Origin: Candidatus Flexifilum affinis
GTDB lineage: Bacteria > Chloroflexota > Anaerolineae > Aggregatilineales > Phototrophicaceae
Direction: 5' to 3'
NCBI GenBank assembly: GCA_016713325.1
Contig: JADJPJ010000087.1
Coordinates: forward strand, 434,001-498,000
DNA: 64,000 bases
The notes under the pieces were generated by a model that was given only the letters and a program-made list of their open reading frames with translations, made no database searches and was not told the origin of the DNA. Positions 46,262-55,345 of the stretch are shown here, piece after piece. Numbering within the stretch: position 1 is the stretch's first letter; every line of letters begins with the position of its first letter. The translations under genes and the position numbers were made by a program.

Positions 46262-47254
46262 TCAATGCAATCCAGATGCAATTGCATCAATCACCTTGCC
46301 CAGGACAGTTTTGCGCGCCTGTCCAACAGCGTTCTTGATGGCAATCTGGTTTGACCTTCCGTGACCGATAATTACAACACCATTGATTCCTAAAAGAGGC
46401 GCGCCACCCACTTCAAATGGATCAATCTGCCGATAAACACTTCGAAATGCCGGACGAGCGAGCGCGCCGCCGAGCGTGGTTATCGGGTTGCGCTTGATTT
46501 CCGAGCGGATCAAATTTCCCATGGCCCGGGTGGCCGCTTCCAGCGATTTGAGCATGATGTTGCCCACAAATCCGTCTGCCACGACAACATCGGCGCCATT
46601 TTCGAGAAGTTCCCTGGGTTCGATATTGCCCACAAAATTCAGCGGCAGCTCACGAATCAGCGCTCCGGCTTCACGGACCAGGTCGTTGCCTTTTCCGTCT
46701 TCTTCACCGTTGGAGAGCAAACCCACACGCGGACGGTCAATTTTGAGAGAAAGCCGCGCGTAGGTTTCGCCCATAAGTGCAAACTGAGCTAACCAATCGG
46801 GTTTCGAATCGGCATTGGCGCCAACATCGAGAACGGTGACGGCAATGTCTCCTAGTCGAATGGTTCCGGCCAGTGCAGGCCGTTTGACACCGGGGATACG
46901 TTTCAGCGTGTAGAGCGTGGCGATGGCCAGCGCTGCGCCAGTATTGCCAGCCGTGACAAACGCGTCAGCCATTCCGTCATGAACCAGTCGCATCCCCACA
47001 TGCATCGACGACTTGGGCTTGTCTTTGCCAACGGCGCTGGGCTTATCTTCCATGGTGATAATGTCCGGCGCATGGACGACCTCGAGATCAAGGCCTTTGG
47101 TCTCATGTTTTACCAGTTCGGGACGAATGCACGCTTCATCACCCACTATGAAGATCCGATCGCCAAACTCCTTTGCGGCGAGGATCGCACCTGCGACATC
47201 TGGGGCAGGGCAGCTGTCACTGCCCATCGCGTCAACTGCAATTCGAAGAGACAT
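46262..47254 (-). CDS. plsX: Phosphate acyltransferase PlsX
   Basis: From the ATG at 47254 the product has 330 residues, the normal PlsX length. Key segments are RIAVDAMGSDSCPAPDVAGA, VHAPDIITMEDKPS, FVTAGNTGAALA, LDVGANADSKPDWL, GLLSNGEEDGKGND and the ADGFVGNIMLKSLEA loop. It converts acyl-ACP to acyl phosphate for phospholipid synthesis. A longer frame from 47575 would read antisense through the tRNA-Leu gene and is rejected. It is likely cotranscribed with fabF. Confidence 0.95.
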   Translation of the reverse strand: MSLRIAVDAMGSDSCPAPDVAGAILAAKEFGDRIFIVGDEACIRPELVKHETKGLDLEVVHAPDIITMEDKPSAVGKDKPKSSMHVGMRLVHDGMADAFVTAGNTGAALAIATLYTLKRIPGVKRPALAGTIRLGDIAVTVLDVGANADSKPDWLAQFALMGETYARLSLKIDRPRVGLLSNGEEDGKGNDLVREAGALIRELPLNFVGNIEPRELLENGADVVVADGFVGNIMLKSLEAATRAMGNLIRSEIKRNPITTLGGALARPAFRSVYRQIDPFEVGGAPLLGINGVVIIGHGRSNQIAIKNAVGQARKTVLGKVIDAIASGLH

Positions 47255-47295
47255 GGTCGTATCCGGTCCGGCTGCATCATGTGCGTAATCTGAGG

Positions 47296-47323
47296 ATGAT
47301 AACCTATCGCAACGGAGCGCAAA
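47296..47323 (-). promoter_or_regulatory. Putative plsX promoter
   Basis: In minus sense TTTGCG and TATCAT are separated by 16 bp, about 40 bp before the plsX ATG and back to back with the tRNA-Leu promoter. Confidence 0.4.
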
Positions 47324-47327
47324 AGGA

Positions 47328-47355
47328 TTGACATCCGCACCACTGAGCGTATAAT
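47328..47355 (+). promoter_or_regulatory. Consensus sigma-70 promoter of tRNA-Leu
   Basis: A perfect TTGACA at 47328-47333 and a perfect TATAAT at 47350-47355 are 16 bp apart. The tRNA starts 13 bp after the -10 element. Confidence 0.85.
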
Positions 47356-47367
47356 CTTCGTCTAGTT

Positions 47368-47449
47368 GCCTCGGTGGCGGAACTGGCAGACGCGCACGCT
47401 TGAGGGGTGTGTGCCGCAAGGCGTGAAGGTTCAAATCCTTTCCGAGGCA
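47368..47449 (+). tRNA. tRNA-Leu (anticodon GAG)
   Basis: An 82-nt type II tRNA with a 7-bp acceptor stem (GCCTCGG / CCGAGGC), anticodon loop CTTGAGG, a short variable arm and T loop GGTTCAAATCC. The CCA end is not encoded: the discriminator A is followed by CAG. Confidence 0.95.
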
Positions 47450-47455
47450 CAGCAT

Positions 47456-47497
47456 AGAGGCGGAACCATCGGAATTCCGATGGTTCCGCCTCTTTTT
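47456..47497 (+). terminator. Terminator after tRNA-Leu
   Basis: A long perfect palindrome (AGAGGCGGAACCATCGG and its complement) is followed by TTTTT. It lies 6 bp after the tRNA. Confidence 0.92.
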
Positions 47498-47505
47498 CGC
47501 TCGTG

Positions 47506-47534
47506 TTGCAAGGCTTTTGGCGTTGTTGTACACT
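47506..47534 (+). promoter_or_regulatory. Promoter of the TPR-like anchored protein
   Basis: TTGCAA at 47506-47511 and TACACT at 47529-47534 have a 17-bp spacer and lie 40 bp before the ATG. Confidence 0.55.
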
Positions 47535-47573
47535 CCACATAGTTCTCTCGCATTCTGAAGGGGAATCCCACGC

Positions 47574-48698
47574 ATGAGTGACGATACTCAGTCGAAGCTC
47601 AGTCAAGCCTTCGAACATGTCGAGGCCGGTCGACTAGAAGATGCGATCAGTACCCTCAAGCCCGTACTTGACGCGTCCCCCGATAGTGCAGATGCCTGGT
47701 GGATATACTTGCATGCTGTGAACGATCCGGCGGAGGCGCGTCACGCCCTCGATCAAGTCTTGCGGATTGCGCCCGATTATCCAGGCGCCGCAGAAATGCT
47801 CGATCTTCTGAATGCGGAATTCCCGCTCGATACGCCTGCGGTCGGCCAGGCGCGTCCTGTCGAAGATCGTCCGCAGATCAAGCCCATTACGGCGCCTCCT
47901 CCGGTTTCCGTACCTGAAGCGCCCGTACGTGTGCCGGAGAGCGTCTCTCGAACTAGCCCAGCGCCAGAAGTCTCTGCCGAACGGCGTCGTTCGCCTGTGC
48001 CAACGCTGATTGTGCTTGCGGTCGTGGCTGTGGCCGTTGTGCTGGTATTCCTCTTACTGAATCCGAATGCGGGCCAACCAGACGGTAGCACGGCCACGGT
48101 CGCGCCCACCGCGATCGTCGTTGCGGGCGTTACGGAAACTGCGCTTCCCGCGCTGGTGGACGTCGCAACACCCACGATCGCGGTGCCGGCAACTACGGAG
48201 GAAACGCCCACAGAAGCGGGTGCTGTGGCGCAGGAAACCAGTGAAGCGGTCACTGACGCCACTTCTGAAGTTGCTGCCCCAACTGTGATCGCTGTCGAGG
48301 CAACCGAAGTTGAAAGCGCTGCAACAACCGAGCCAACCGATGAGGTAGCTGTCGCAGATCAGGCGCTGACCGCTTTCGAAGCGGCGCTGCAGAGCTACGA
48401 ACTGGCGCCTACCGGGGTTGCCATTGAAGAGCTAAGCACGGGATCAACGGTCATGGCCAATGTCTGTTCCGCGCCTGGCCGTGAGGTGCGAACGCTGCTT
48501 CCTGAGGTCATGCAGACGTTGGCCCGCATGATGAGTGATGCTCCAGAAAGCGCCGAGGCGATCGGTGTCCGCCTGACTAACTGTGCGGAGACAACAGTTC
48601 TCGTCACCGTGGCAGCGGCGCGGGCAGACGCAGCTGAGTATGCAGCGGGTGCGGCAACGGCCGAGCAGTTTGCCGCGACCTGGGTTGCGCTCCGCTAG
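47574..48698 (+). CDS. Membrane-anchored protein with N-terminal TPR-like helices and a Thr/Ala/Val-rich linker
   Basis: The 374-residue protein has an N-terminal helical part of about 75 residues (LSQAFEHVEAGRLEDAIST, ARHALDQVLRIAPDYPGA) typical of a TPR pair, and then a Pro-rich stretch. A single helix follows (VPTLIVLAVVAVAVVLVFLLL). After it come about 110 residues of Thr/Ala/Glu/Val low-complexity sequence and a C-terminal globular region with Cys in MANVCSAPG and LTNCAET. The topology is N-terminus in the cytoplasm. A good AAGGGGA site precedes the ATG. I do not recognise the C-terminal domain. Confidence 0.75.
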   Translation: MSDDTQSKLSQAFEHVEAGRLEDAISTLKPVLDASPDSADAWWIYLHAVNDPAEARHALDQVLRIAPDYPGAAEMLDLLNAEFPLDTPAVGQARPVEDRPQIKPITAPPPVSVPEAPVRVPESVSRTSPAPEVSAERRRSPVPTLIVLAVVAVAVVLVFLLLNPNAGQPDGSTATVAPTAIVVAGVTETALPALVDVATPTIAVPATTEETPTEAGAVAQETSEAVTDATSEVAAPTVIAVEATEVESAATTEPTDEVAVADQALTAFEAALQSYELAPTGVAIEELSTGSTVMANVCSAPGREVRTLLPEVMQTLARMMSDAPESAEAIGVRLTNCAETTVLVTVAAARADAAEYAAGAATAEQFAATWVALR

Positions 48699-48712
48699 GA
48701 CTCGCGCAGTAA

Positions 48713-50350
48713 CTACGCACTTCCATTTGAGCGAGGTAGGCGAATGATGAATTTCGTGCCTTTGCCTACCTCGCTTTCAACGCTAATTGTGCCGTGATGT
48801 CCCTGAATAACTCCATAACAGACGAATAGTCCAAGGCCAGAACCGTTCTGCTTGGTCGAGAAGAACGGATCGAAGATACGATCCAGGTTTTCAGGCGCGA
48901 TTCCCTGACCATTGTCTTCGAACACGATGAGGATTTCGTCATGCTGCGCACGCGCGCTGACAAGCAGACGACCGCCGCGTGACATAGCAGCCTGGGCATT
49001 TAGAAACAGATTCATGAAGACGGCTTCCAACTGATCTTTGCTTCCAAAGACCAGAAGCGATCGCTCAGCAACCGTCTCAGACTTCATTCGTTCCATTTCA
49101 AAGCTGTGCTGGTTGAGCTTATGGACTGATTCGAGCAGTTTTCCAACATCGAGTACGCGAAGCTCCGGATCCTGGCGAGCGAAATCGAGCAGGCTACGCA
49201 CGATACGCTGAATTCGGAGCACGTTTTCGCGAACGATCTGCAAGTCTTCCAGATCGATTGGATACTGCGTTGCTCGTATGGTTTCTTCAAGTTGCTCTAG
49301 AAGCAGGCTGATGGGCATGAGCGGGTTGTTGATCTCATGGGCGATGCTCGCTGCGAGATGGCCGATCGAAGCCAATTTCTCATTGCGAGCGAGCAGCTTT
49401 TGTGCCGCAATGAGTTCTGCTGTTCGCGCCTGCACCGTCGCCTCAAGTTCCTGTGTGTAGATGCTTTGTAGCTGGTAGAACTCCGCATTTCTAAGGGCCA
49501 TGGCTACCTGCCGGCCAAGACCGACCAACAAGCGTGACTGCTCAGGAGAATACACAGCGTCGCGGCTTGCAACAGTGATCACGCCAAGGATCTGGTCGCT
49601 ATTTTGAATCACTGCAGACATTCCGTTGTAGGAGCGCACATGGGACGAGGGAAAGCGGTTATCCCCATGCCATGTACTTGACTCCTGACTGGACTGGAGC
49701 CACTCCATGAGGGAGCGAGCATATTCAGGAAGAGGCTGTGAGGACTGACTGGAAAAGCTGACATTGCTGATGAGCTTGGCGCTTTCGTCGATCAACTGAA
49801 CAACGAAGTGGTCGCCTTTGACTAATTCACGTAGCAGTTCCAGCGCGACATCAAGCACTTCATCACGATGGAGATATCGCCCCAGACGCTCGGACGCTGC
49901 CAGCAGGAATTCCAGCTCGGTTGTTCTCCGCCGCAGGCTCTCTTCGAGTTGGCGGGCCCGCATCTTGCTCTGAACGCGCGCCAGTAATTCCTGAGGTGCA
50001 AATGGCTTTTGCAGATAATCATCAGCGCCCAGATCGAGGCCCTGGGCCACGTCGGATGGTTCGCGCAAATTTGCCGTGATGAGGATAGTGGGAATGTGTT
50101 CGGTGATGGGTGACGCCTTCAAACGCGCCAACACCTCAAAGCCATTCATGCGTGGCAGAAGTATATCGAGCAGGATCAGGTCCGGTACAAGGGTTTGGGC
50201 TGCCTCGACAGCAAGTACACCATCCGTGACACGTTCTACGCGGAATCCTTCGCGCTCGAAGATGTATTGAAGCATGACGGTCGTGTTGATTTCATCATCC
50301 ACGACCAGGACGAGTGGTTTCTGTTCTTCAGCTATCGTTATGTGTGCCAT
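48713..50350 (-). CDS. Receiver-GAF-histidine kinase hybrid
   Basis: The 545-residue cytoplasmic protein puts a receiver first (LVLVVDDEINTT, Asp in LILLDILLPRMNG, Lys in DDYLQKPFA). A coiled-coil linker and a GAF-like domain (about 145-290) follow, and then a kinase with the phospho-acceptor His in SIAHEINNPLMP near residue 338 and ATPase motifs NLFLNAQAAM, FEDNGQGIAPENLD and GSGLGLFVCYGVIQGHHG. There is no membrane helix. The HExxNPL motif is of the HisKA type. It ends 14 bp from the convergent gene; an 11-bp inverted repeat lies in its last codons. Confidence 0.92.
   Translation of the reverse strand: MAHITIAEEQKPLVLVVDDEINTTVMLQYIFEREGFRVERVTDGVLAVEAAQTLVPDLILLDILLPRMNGFEVLARLKASPITEHIPTILITANLREPSDVAQGLDLGADDYLQKPFAPQELLARVQSKMRARQLEESLRRRTTELEFLLAASERLGRYLHRDEVLDVALELLRELVKGDHFVVQLIDESAKLISNVSFSSQSSQPLPEYARSLMEWLQSSQESSTWHGDNRFPSSHVRSYNGMSAVIQNSDQILGVITVASRDAVYSPEQSRLLVGLGRQVAMALRNAEFYQLQSIYTQELEATVQARTAELIAAQKLLARNEKLASIGHLAASIAHEINNPLMPISLLLEQLEETIRATQYPIDLEDLQIVRENVLRIQRIVRSLLDFARQDPELRVLDVGKLLESVHKLNQHSFEMERMKSETVAERSLLVFGSKDQLEAVFMNLFLNAQAAMSRGGRLLVSARAQHDEILIVFEDNGQGIAPENLDRIFDPFFSTKQNGSGLGLFVCYGVIQGHHGTISVESEVGKGTKFIIRLPRSNGSA
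48731..48777 (+). terminator. Hairpin inside the 3' end of the hybrid kinase gene
   Basis: GCGAGGTAGGC and GCCTACCTCGC pair perfectly over 11 bp with a 22-base loop, followed by TTT on the plus strand. It can serve as a terminator for the TPR-like anchored protein gene, within the coding end of the opposing gene. Confidence 0.5.
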
Positions 50351-50454
50351 GGTGCGGGCCCAACTGGTGCATTACTCAAGGCTAAGCGATCTCTTTCTGT
50401 AATGATACAATGGCACAGCGTTCGCGTAGCATGATGTTTGTGAATGTGTAACCG

Positions 50455-51672
50455 ATGCAACTGCGATCTCGATCTTCAATTCGCCCCATCCTACTAGGCA
50501 TTGTTGTTGGTCTGGTGTTGGCGTTGGTGTTTTTTGCTGGGTTCTTCGTCCGTGATTTAGTTGAACCCGATCTGGCCCACGGCATTGCCTTTCAGAGCAG
50601 TCATACCTATGCATTGCTCAGCGAAGTGCAGAACCTGCTCGATCGTCATTATCTTCGCGAGCAACCTGGCGAAGCCGCCCGACACTACGGCGCAGTTCGT
50701 GGACTTCTTGCGACCTTGAACGATCGCTACACCTTCTTCATCGAGCCGCCGGTCGCCGCGAGCGAGTCGGATGTTCTGGCGGGAACCTATGGGGGGATTG
50801 GTGTTCAGGTTTCGCGAACCACTGAAGGTCAGTTCGTGCTGTTCCCATTTGAAGATAGCCCGGCCAGCCGCGCAGGGATACTGAACGGAGACATCCTGAA
50901 AGCGATCAATGGCCAGTTAGTGAGTGCAGCTCAGTCACAGGATGCGATTGATCAGCTTCTTCGTGGTGAAGTAAAGGAAGGGAATGGAGTCGAGCTGACC
51001 GTCGTTCATGTCGATGGATCTGAACAAACGTTGTTCATCCTGTTCGATGTCATCAACGTCCCGTCGGTCATCTGGAGGGTCCTCACGGAAGATAGTTCAC
51101 TCGGATACGTCAAAATCCTTCGATTCACCAGTCGAACTCCCGAGGAACTGACCAGTGCGTTTGATGTGCTGCGCGAAGAGGCCATCTCCGGCGTCGTTCT
51201 TGACCTCCGTGGTAACGCGGGGGGTCTGCTGCAAGAGTCGATCGACGTGGCAGACGAATTCCTCGATAACGGCACGATTGTCTACCAAGTTGATTCGTCG
51301 AGCGAAACCGAGTATGAGGCTTCCAGTGGGGGAGCCTGGCTCGAACAGCGCATCGTCACCCTCGTCGACAACGGTACCGCAAGCGGCGCGGAATTGGTTG
51401 CCGGAGCTCTTCGAGATAACGAACGAGGAATTCTCATCGGTCAACGCACCTATGGAAAGGGCACTGTGCAGCAGATCTTTCCCCTGTCCGACCGATCTTC
51501 GCTACATATTACGTCAGCCGAATGGTTCACTCCATCACGGCGGGCGTTGGATTCAGTCGGGCTTGAGCCGGACATTATGATTGAGAACGGTGGCGATGGA
51601 CGGGATGCCCAGCTTGCCGCTGCCATCCAGCATCTCCAAACTGTAGAAGTGGTCAGAGGGGTTTCGTCATGA
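50455..51672 (+). CDS. S41-family carboxy-terminal processing protease
   Basis: The 405-residue protein has an N-terminal membrane anchor (ILLGIVVGLVLALVFFAGFFV), a PDZ domain around 110-200 (YGGIGVQVSRTTEGQF, AGILNGDILKAINGQ), and the S41 core (VVLDLRGNAGGLLQE, Ser in LVDNGTASGAELVAGAL, Lys in GQRTYGKGTVQQ). Such proteases cleave misfolded or tagged proteins outside the cytoplasm. Its stop overlaps the smpB start by 4 bp, so protein quality control functions are grouped here. Confidence 0.92.
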   Translation: MQLRSRSSIRPILLGIVVGLVLALVFFAGFFVRDLVEPDLAHGIAFQSSHTYALLSEVQNLLDRHYLREQPGEAARHYGAVRGLLATLNDRYTFFIEPPVAASESDVLAGTYGGIGVQVSRTTEGQFVLFPFEDSPASRAGILNGDILKAINGQLVSAAQSQDAIDQLLRGEVKEGNGVELTVVHVDGSEQTLFILFDVINVPSVIWRVLTEDSSLGYVKILRFTSRTPEELTSAFDVLREEAISGVVLDLRGNAGGLLQESIDVADEFLDNGTIVYQVDSSSETEYEASSGGAWLEQRIVTLVDNGTASGAELVAGALRDNERGILIGQRTYGKGTVQQIFPLSDRSSLHITSAEWFTPSRRALDSVGLEPDIMIENGGDGRDAQLAAAIQHLQTVEVVRGVSS

Positions 51673-52148
51673 CCCAAACAAGTGAAGAGGGCATTAAGAT
51701 CATCAGCCGGAATCGGCGCGCTTCACATGAGTATTATCTGGAGCGCACCTTTCAGGCCGGGCTGGTGCTCACCGGCCCCGAGATAAAATCCATCCGAGGT
51801 CACAACATCAGTCTTCAGGACGGTTTTGTCCAGGAGCGAGAAGGGGAGTTGTGGCTGATGAACGTTCATGTCAAAGGCTACGAGCAGGCCGGAACCTACG
51901 GCTATACCGATCCGCTCAGGCCACGTAAGTTGCTGCTGCATAAGAAGGAGATTGCTCAGATCATCAGTCGAATGCGCGAACGCGGCTATGCCGTGGTGCC
52001 GACCATGGTATTCCTCCAGCGGGGCAGGGCAAAGATAGAGATCGCACTTGCTAAGGGCAAGAAGCTCTATGATAAACGTGCCGATGTTGCCAAGCGCGAT
52101 AGTGACAGGCAAATCAGGCAGGCATTGAAGGAACAGAGCCGCGAATGA
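51669..52148 (+). CDS. smpB: SsrA-binding protein SmpB
   Basis: The 159-residue protein is full length: NRRASHEYYLERTFQAGLVL, TGPEIKSIRGHNISLQDGFV in part, PLRPRKLLLHKKEI and the C-terminal basic tail AKRDSDRQIRQALK. It binds tmRNA and delivers it to stalled ribosomes. The tmRNA gene is not found in this window. It overlaps the upstream protease gene and the downstream unknown gene by 4 bp each. Confidence 0.96.
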   Translation: MTQTSEEGIKIISRNRRASHEYYLERTFQAGLVLTGPEIKSIRGHNISLQDGFVQEREGELWLMNVHVKGYEQAGTYGYTDPLRPRKLLLHKKEIAQIISRMRERGYAVVPTMVFLQRGRAKIEIALAKGKKLYDKRADVAKRDSDRQIRQALKEQSRE

Positions 52149-52936
52149 GCGAGAGGCCTGTTTCGATACGTGGGATCAACACGCTGCCTTCCCTTGAGAA
52201 GCTGGCGATTTACCGGGAGCTTATCCCGGACTGGCTCCTAGAGAAATACGGGATCGACGTCGAAACACTCAGTGCGGATGGTCTGCCAGTTGCCAACGTC
52301 CGGGCGCCAGAAGGCAGTCGGGCATTAGAGATTGAAGTTCGATGCAGGGCGCACGATATCGATCCGATGCTTTACCTCAACATGGCTGATACCTTCAATA
52401 ATCAACTCCTGGTCCTTCTGGTTATCATCAACGATCCTGACGCACCTCGATTCAGTACCGATCGCGATCAGAATGGCAACCTCACAAATCTCGGCACTTC
52501 CTCACGAAACGTTCCGGCGGAAATCGCAGCGATGCGCGCCGGACTTGCACCAGGTCAGGTGCGCGCCGGCCTGAGGGTTTTCCGCCAGCTTGTGCCGCTA
52601 TTCGAGTCTTTTGTGCAGCGCATGTCCCACGACTTGTTCTTTATAGAACCTCTCTCGTATCATAATGCTATCGTGTTCGAGCGATATGGTTTTGCCTATG
52701 TGCGTGGTCTTCAGGAAATGCGCAGTATCGATCGAGAGTTTCGGCCAGGTGGTGAGCTGCATGCCAAGCTCGACGAGAACTCGCAATTTCGGCAACCGGA
52801 CGCCTGGAAGACAATCCGAGGTCGTTCGTGGGCTATCCACGACGGAATACTTGGACATTCCTTCACCGGGTTTCATATGTACAAGCGACTTGGAGCGCAT
52901 GCAGGAGTCATGACGTTTCCAGATGCCACATGGTGA
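52145..52936 (+). CDS. Protein of unknown function cotranscribed with smpB
   Basis: The 263-residue protein shows no signal peptide or membrane helix. Distinct stretches are SLEKLAIYRELIPDWLLEKYGI at the N-terminus (in part), ALEIEVRCRAHDIDPMLYLN, NQLLVLLVIINDPDAPRF in the middle, and HDLFFIEPLSYHNAIVFERYG. The DPDAPRFSTDRDQNGNLTNLG loop (seen as DPDAPRFSTDRD) is rich in Asp and could bind a metal. I do not recognise the family. It has 4-bp and 14-bp overlaps with smpB and the STAND ATPase gene, which point to tight co-expression. Confidence 0.75.
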   Translation: MSERPVSIRGINTLPSLEKLAIYRELIPDWLLEKYGIDVETLSADGLPVANVRAPEGSRALEIEVRCRAHDIDPMLYLNMADTFNNQLLVLLVIINDPDAPRFSTDRDQNGNLTNLGTSSRNVPAEIAAMRAGLAPGQVRAGLRVFRQLVPLFESFVQRMSHDLFFIEPLSYHNAIVFERYGFAYVRGLQEMRSIDREFRPGGELHAKLDENSQFRQPDAWKTIRGRSWAIHDGILGHSFTGFHMYKRLGAHAGVMTFPDATW

Positions 52937-55304
52937 TCCTTATATAACTCGTGACTCTGTCTCGGCTGCCCTCAATGCGCTTATCTTCGCGACATCAGAC
53001 GGAGCGCGGTATGCGGGGTTGCTCCATTTGCAGGTCGTAGAAAACATCGTTCAATCCCCAGATTTTCCTCCTACAGAAACCTCTCATGAATACGCGTTAC
53101 ATACGCTACTCACTTCGAGCATTACACATCAACTTGGCATCCTTCGCACCAACCAGGGGCTGCCGGCCGCGGGCGATGAGACCTCGGTCAAAGAACTCCT
53201 TGAAGCGGTACAGGCTGATGTTGCATCAGCACATATGCAGCTTCTTGCCTGGAGTACGCTTTACCATCGCTTTGTGCAAACTCTGACGGATGTGAAGGTC
53301 GATGTACTTGCCCGATTGTATGGTATGGATGAGCGCACTCTGCGTCGATACATCAGCCTGGGCGAGAAACTTCTGACACGACACCTGGTCGGTCTGGAAC
53401 AGGAAGCCCGCCTCAAGGAAAGGCGCATACGCCTGATCAATGCACTTCCAACCCGCGGAAAGACGAAGCTTTACGGCCGGGATGATGTGCTATCTGGGTT
53501 GCACACCTTTGTTCGGACCGATGCAGCCGCGCACGTGCTGTTGACGGGGCTTTCCGGGTTGGGAAAGTCGACTCTGGCCGAACGTCTGGTTCTTGAGATT
53601 GTCGAGCATGATCCGAACATCGAGCGCGTCATTTGGATTCCTCACTGTGCATCTGTCGAGTATGTCCGCCACGACGTTGTAGCCAGAATGCAGGTAGATG
53701 ACGGGAATATGGATATTCGGAGAACGTTGGCCGTATACAAAACGATCATTGTTCTGGACGATGCATCTTCCCTGTTGAAGGACGTCGACGCATTCAACAG
53801 CCTTTTGAGCGATCTGGCGGACGCGCTCGTCGTCATCATCACGGAAGAGTTCACGGGAATGCTGCGAACAGTCGGCTATCACATGCGCCTGCAGCCGATA
53901 GACGAAGAGGCAGCGCTGCAGATCACGCAGGATGTGTTCAGAGCCCGCGGGGTAACAGATCTCGATCTGACCACCGGCATTGCGCAAGACCTGTATCGTG
54001 CATTTGGCGGACATCCCTTGGCGCTACGCATTGCGGCCGCGCGTTGGGATGATTTGGACTGGTCGTCTCTTGAAGATGATGTCATTCGTCATATCCTCAC
54101 GCGGACGTTTGATCGTCAGGATTCGCAATCGAAACGCATCTGGTGTGCTCTGGGGCTTCTTGGCAAACACGAGGGCTGCCTCAGTATGCTGACCACGATA
54201 TGGGGCACCATGGCGGGCACAGGCTCGATCTCGGTGCTCGCATCTCAAATGCTGGTTCAGCGCATTCATCATGACTGCTACATCCTTCTAGATGCTGCCC
54301 AATTATTCATCAGTCGCGGGTACCGTAGTCATTCGGTGGTGCGCCAGATTGTGGATGAGCTTATCGCTGCGTACTTCGATAACGAATCGGCACTGGCTTT
54401 TCCGGATATGCTTGTTCGACTTACTACGTCCTCCTGGTCTCTTCCCGCCTACCCGGTCCTCGAGAACTGGCTGATTCGATGCTGGCATAACCAGCAGCAA
54501 AGCGGACTCAATGCCGCGGAGTGGATTGCCTCGATTGATGCGCTCCGTAGGATGAACCACGACATCGATGTACGCCTTGAGATCGCCTACGCAGCATCGC
54601 TTCGTCGCCTCAGCGAACTGGATCATTCGGCAGTGATGCTGCTGAATACTGTTCAGAGATGTGGTCGGGAAGGGGATTTCCAGGAACAGGCACGAGCGCT
54701 TGTTGAACTGGCGCTGACATACATCCTTCAGGGAAACCTGGTTGCGGCACACGATCTGCTCAATCGAGCGGCACAGTCACGCCTGGCTCAACAAGATCTG
54801 ATATTCAGGCGCCGAATAGACCTTATCCTGGCTCAAGTCGCGATAGAGCAGCGCGACGGGCCCCGAGCGCTTTCGCTCTTGAGACACCTGAACGGTGACC
54901 CAATCGTTTATGTGCTTCTCGCTGAAGCGTCGCTGCTCATTGGCGACATTCGAATGGCCGCACGACTTGCCGAGCAGGTTCTGGCAGAGGCGCCCGGCGA
55001 TCTACCTCTTCGCGTGCGCGTTTGCACCGTGATTGGCCGGTGTCGCGAGCAGCTCAGCTCGCTGGATACTGCAAGTCGTTATTTCGCTGAAGCACTCCTT
55101 TGTGCTCAACGAATAGGCGATCACTTCGGCATTGCTCGCGCGAAATCCAACCTGGGGGCCGTGCTGGTGAAACGCGGCAAATATGTTGAAGCGAATGAGC
55201 TGCTTTCGCACGCTGTTGCTATCCAGAGCACACTGGGCGACTCGATTGGTCTCCAAATCAGCCAGCACAATCGAATCATGTTTGAACGCCGAGTTGCAGG
55301 TTGA
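52923..55304 (+). CDS. STAND/NB-ARC ATPase with C-terminal TPR-like repeats
   Basis: The 793-residue protein has an N-terminal all-helical part, including an HTH-like VLARLYGMDERTLRRYISL at about 137-155. The NB-ARC-type NTPase core follows, with Walker A TGLSGLGKSTLAERLV at about 205-220, Walker B TIIVLDDAS near 275, and the GxP motif GGHPLALRIAAARW near 361. From about 590 to 790 there are TPR-like helical repeats (ALVELALTYILQGNLVAAH, RYFAEALLCAQRIGDHFG). Such proteins sense ligands and signal by oligomerising. The start lies 14 bp inside the upstream gene. A defence or regulatory role is possible but not shown. Confidence 0.85.
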   Translation: MPHGDPYITRDSVSAALNALIFATSDGARYAGLLHLQVVENIVQSPDFPPTETSHEYALHTLLTSSITHQLGILRTNQGLPAAGDETSVKELLEAVQADVASAHMQLLAWSTLYHRFVQTLTDVKVDVLARLYGMDERTLRRYISLGEKLLTRHLVGLEQEARLKERRIRLINALPTRGKTKLYGRDDVLSGLHTFVRTDAAAHVLLTGLSGLGKSTLAERLVLEIVEHDPNIERVIWIPHCASVEYVRHDVVARMQVDDGNMDIRRTLAVYKTIIVLDDASSLLKDVDAFNSLLSDLADALVVIITEEFTGMLRTVGYHMRLQPIDEEAALQITQDVFRARGVTDLDLTTGIAQDLYRAFGGHPLALRIAAARWDDLDWSSLEDDVIRHILTRTFDRQDSQSKRIWCALGLLGKHEGCLSMLTTIWGTMAGTGSISVLASQMLVQRIHHDCYILLDAAQLFISRGYRSHSVVRQIVDELIAAYFDNESALAFPDMLVRLTTSSWSLPAYPVLENWLIRCWHNQQQSGLNAAEWIASIDALRRMNHDIDVRLEIAYAASLRRLSELDHSAVMLLNTVQRCGREGDFQEQARALVELALTYILQGNLVAAHDLLNRAAQSRLAQQDLIFRRRIDLILAQVAIEQRDGPRALSLLRHLNGDPIVYVLLAEASLLIGDIRMAARLAEQVLAEAPGDLPLRVRVCTVIGRCREQLSSLDTASRYFAEALLCAQRIGDHFGIARAKSNLGAVLVKRGKYVEANELLSHAVAIQSTLGDSIGLQISQHNRIMFERRVAG

Positions 55305-55328
55305 CCAACCCGTATCTGCGAATACAAT
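55301..55328 (+). promoter_or_regulatory. Promoter of tRNA-Arg
   Basis: TTGACC at 55301-55306 and TACAAT at 55323-55328 are 16 bp apart. The -35 overlaps the stop codon of the STAND gene. Confidence 0.6.
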
Positions 55329-55345
55329 ACTACAAAGAGTGACTT

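Noticed and set aside
51669..52148. A tmRNA gene near smpB
   Set aside because: No alanine-tRNA-like end or tag-encoding frame was found in the spacers around smpB; the neighbouring genes overlap and leave no room.
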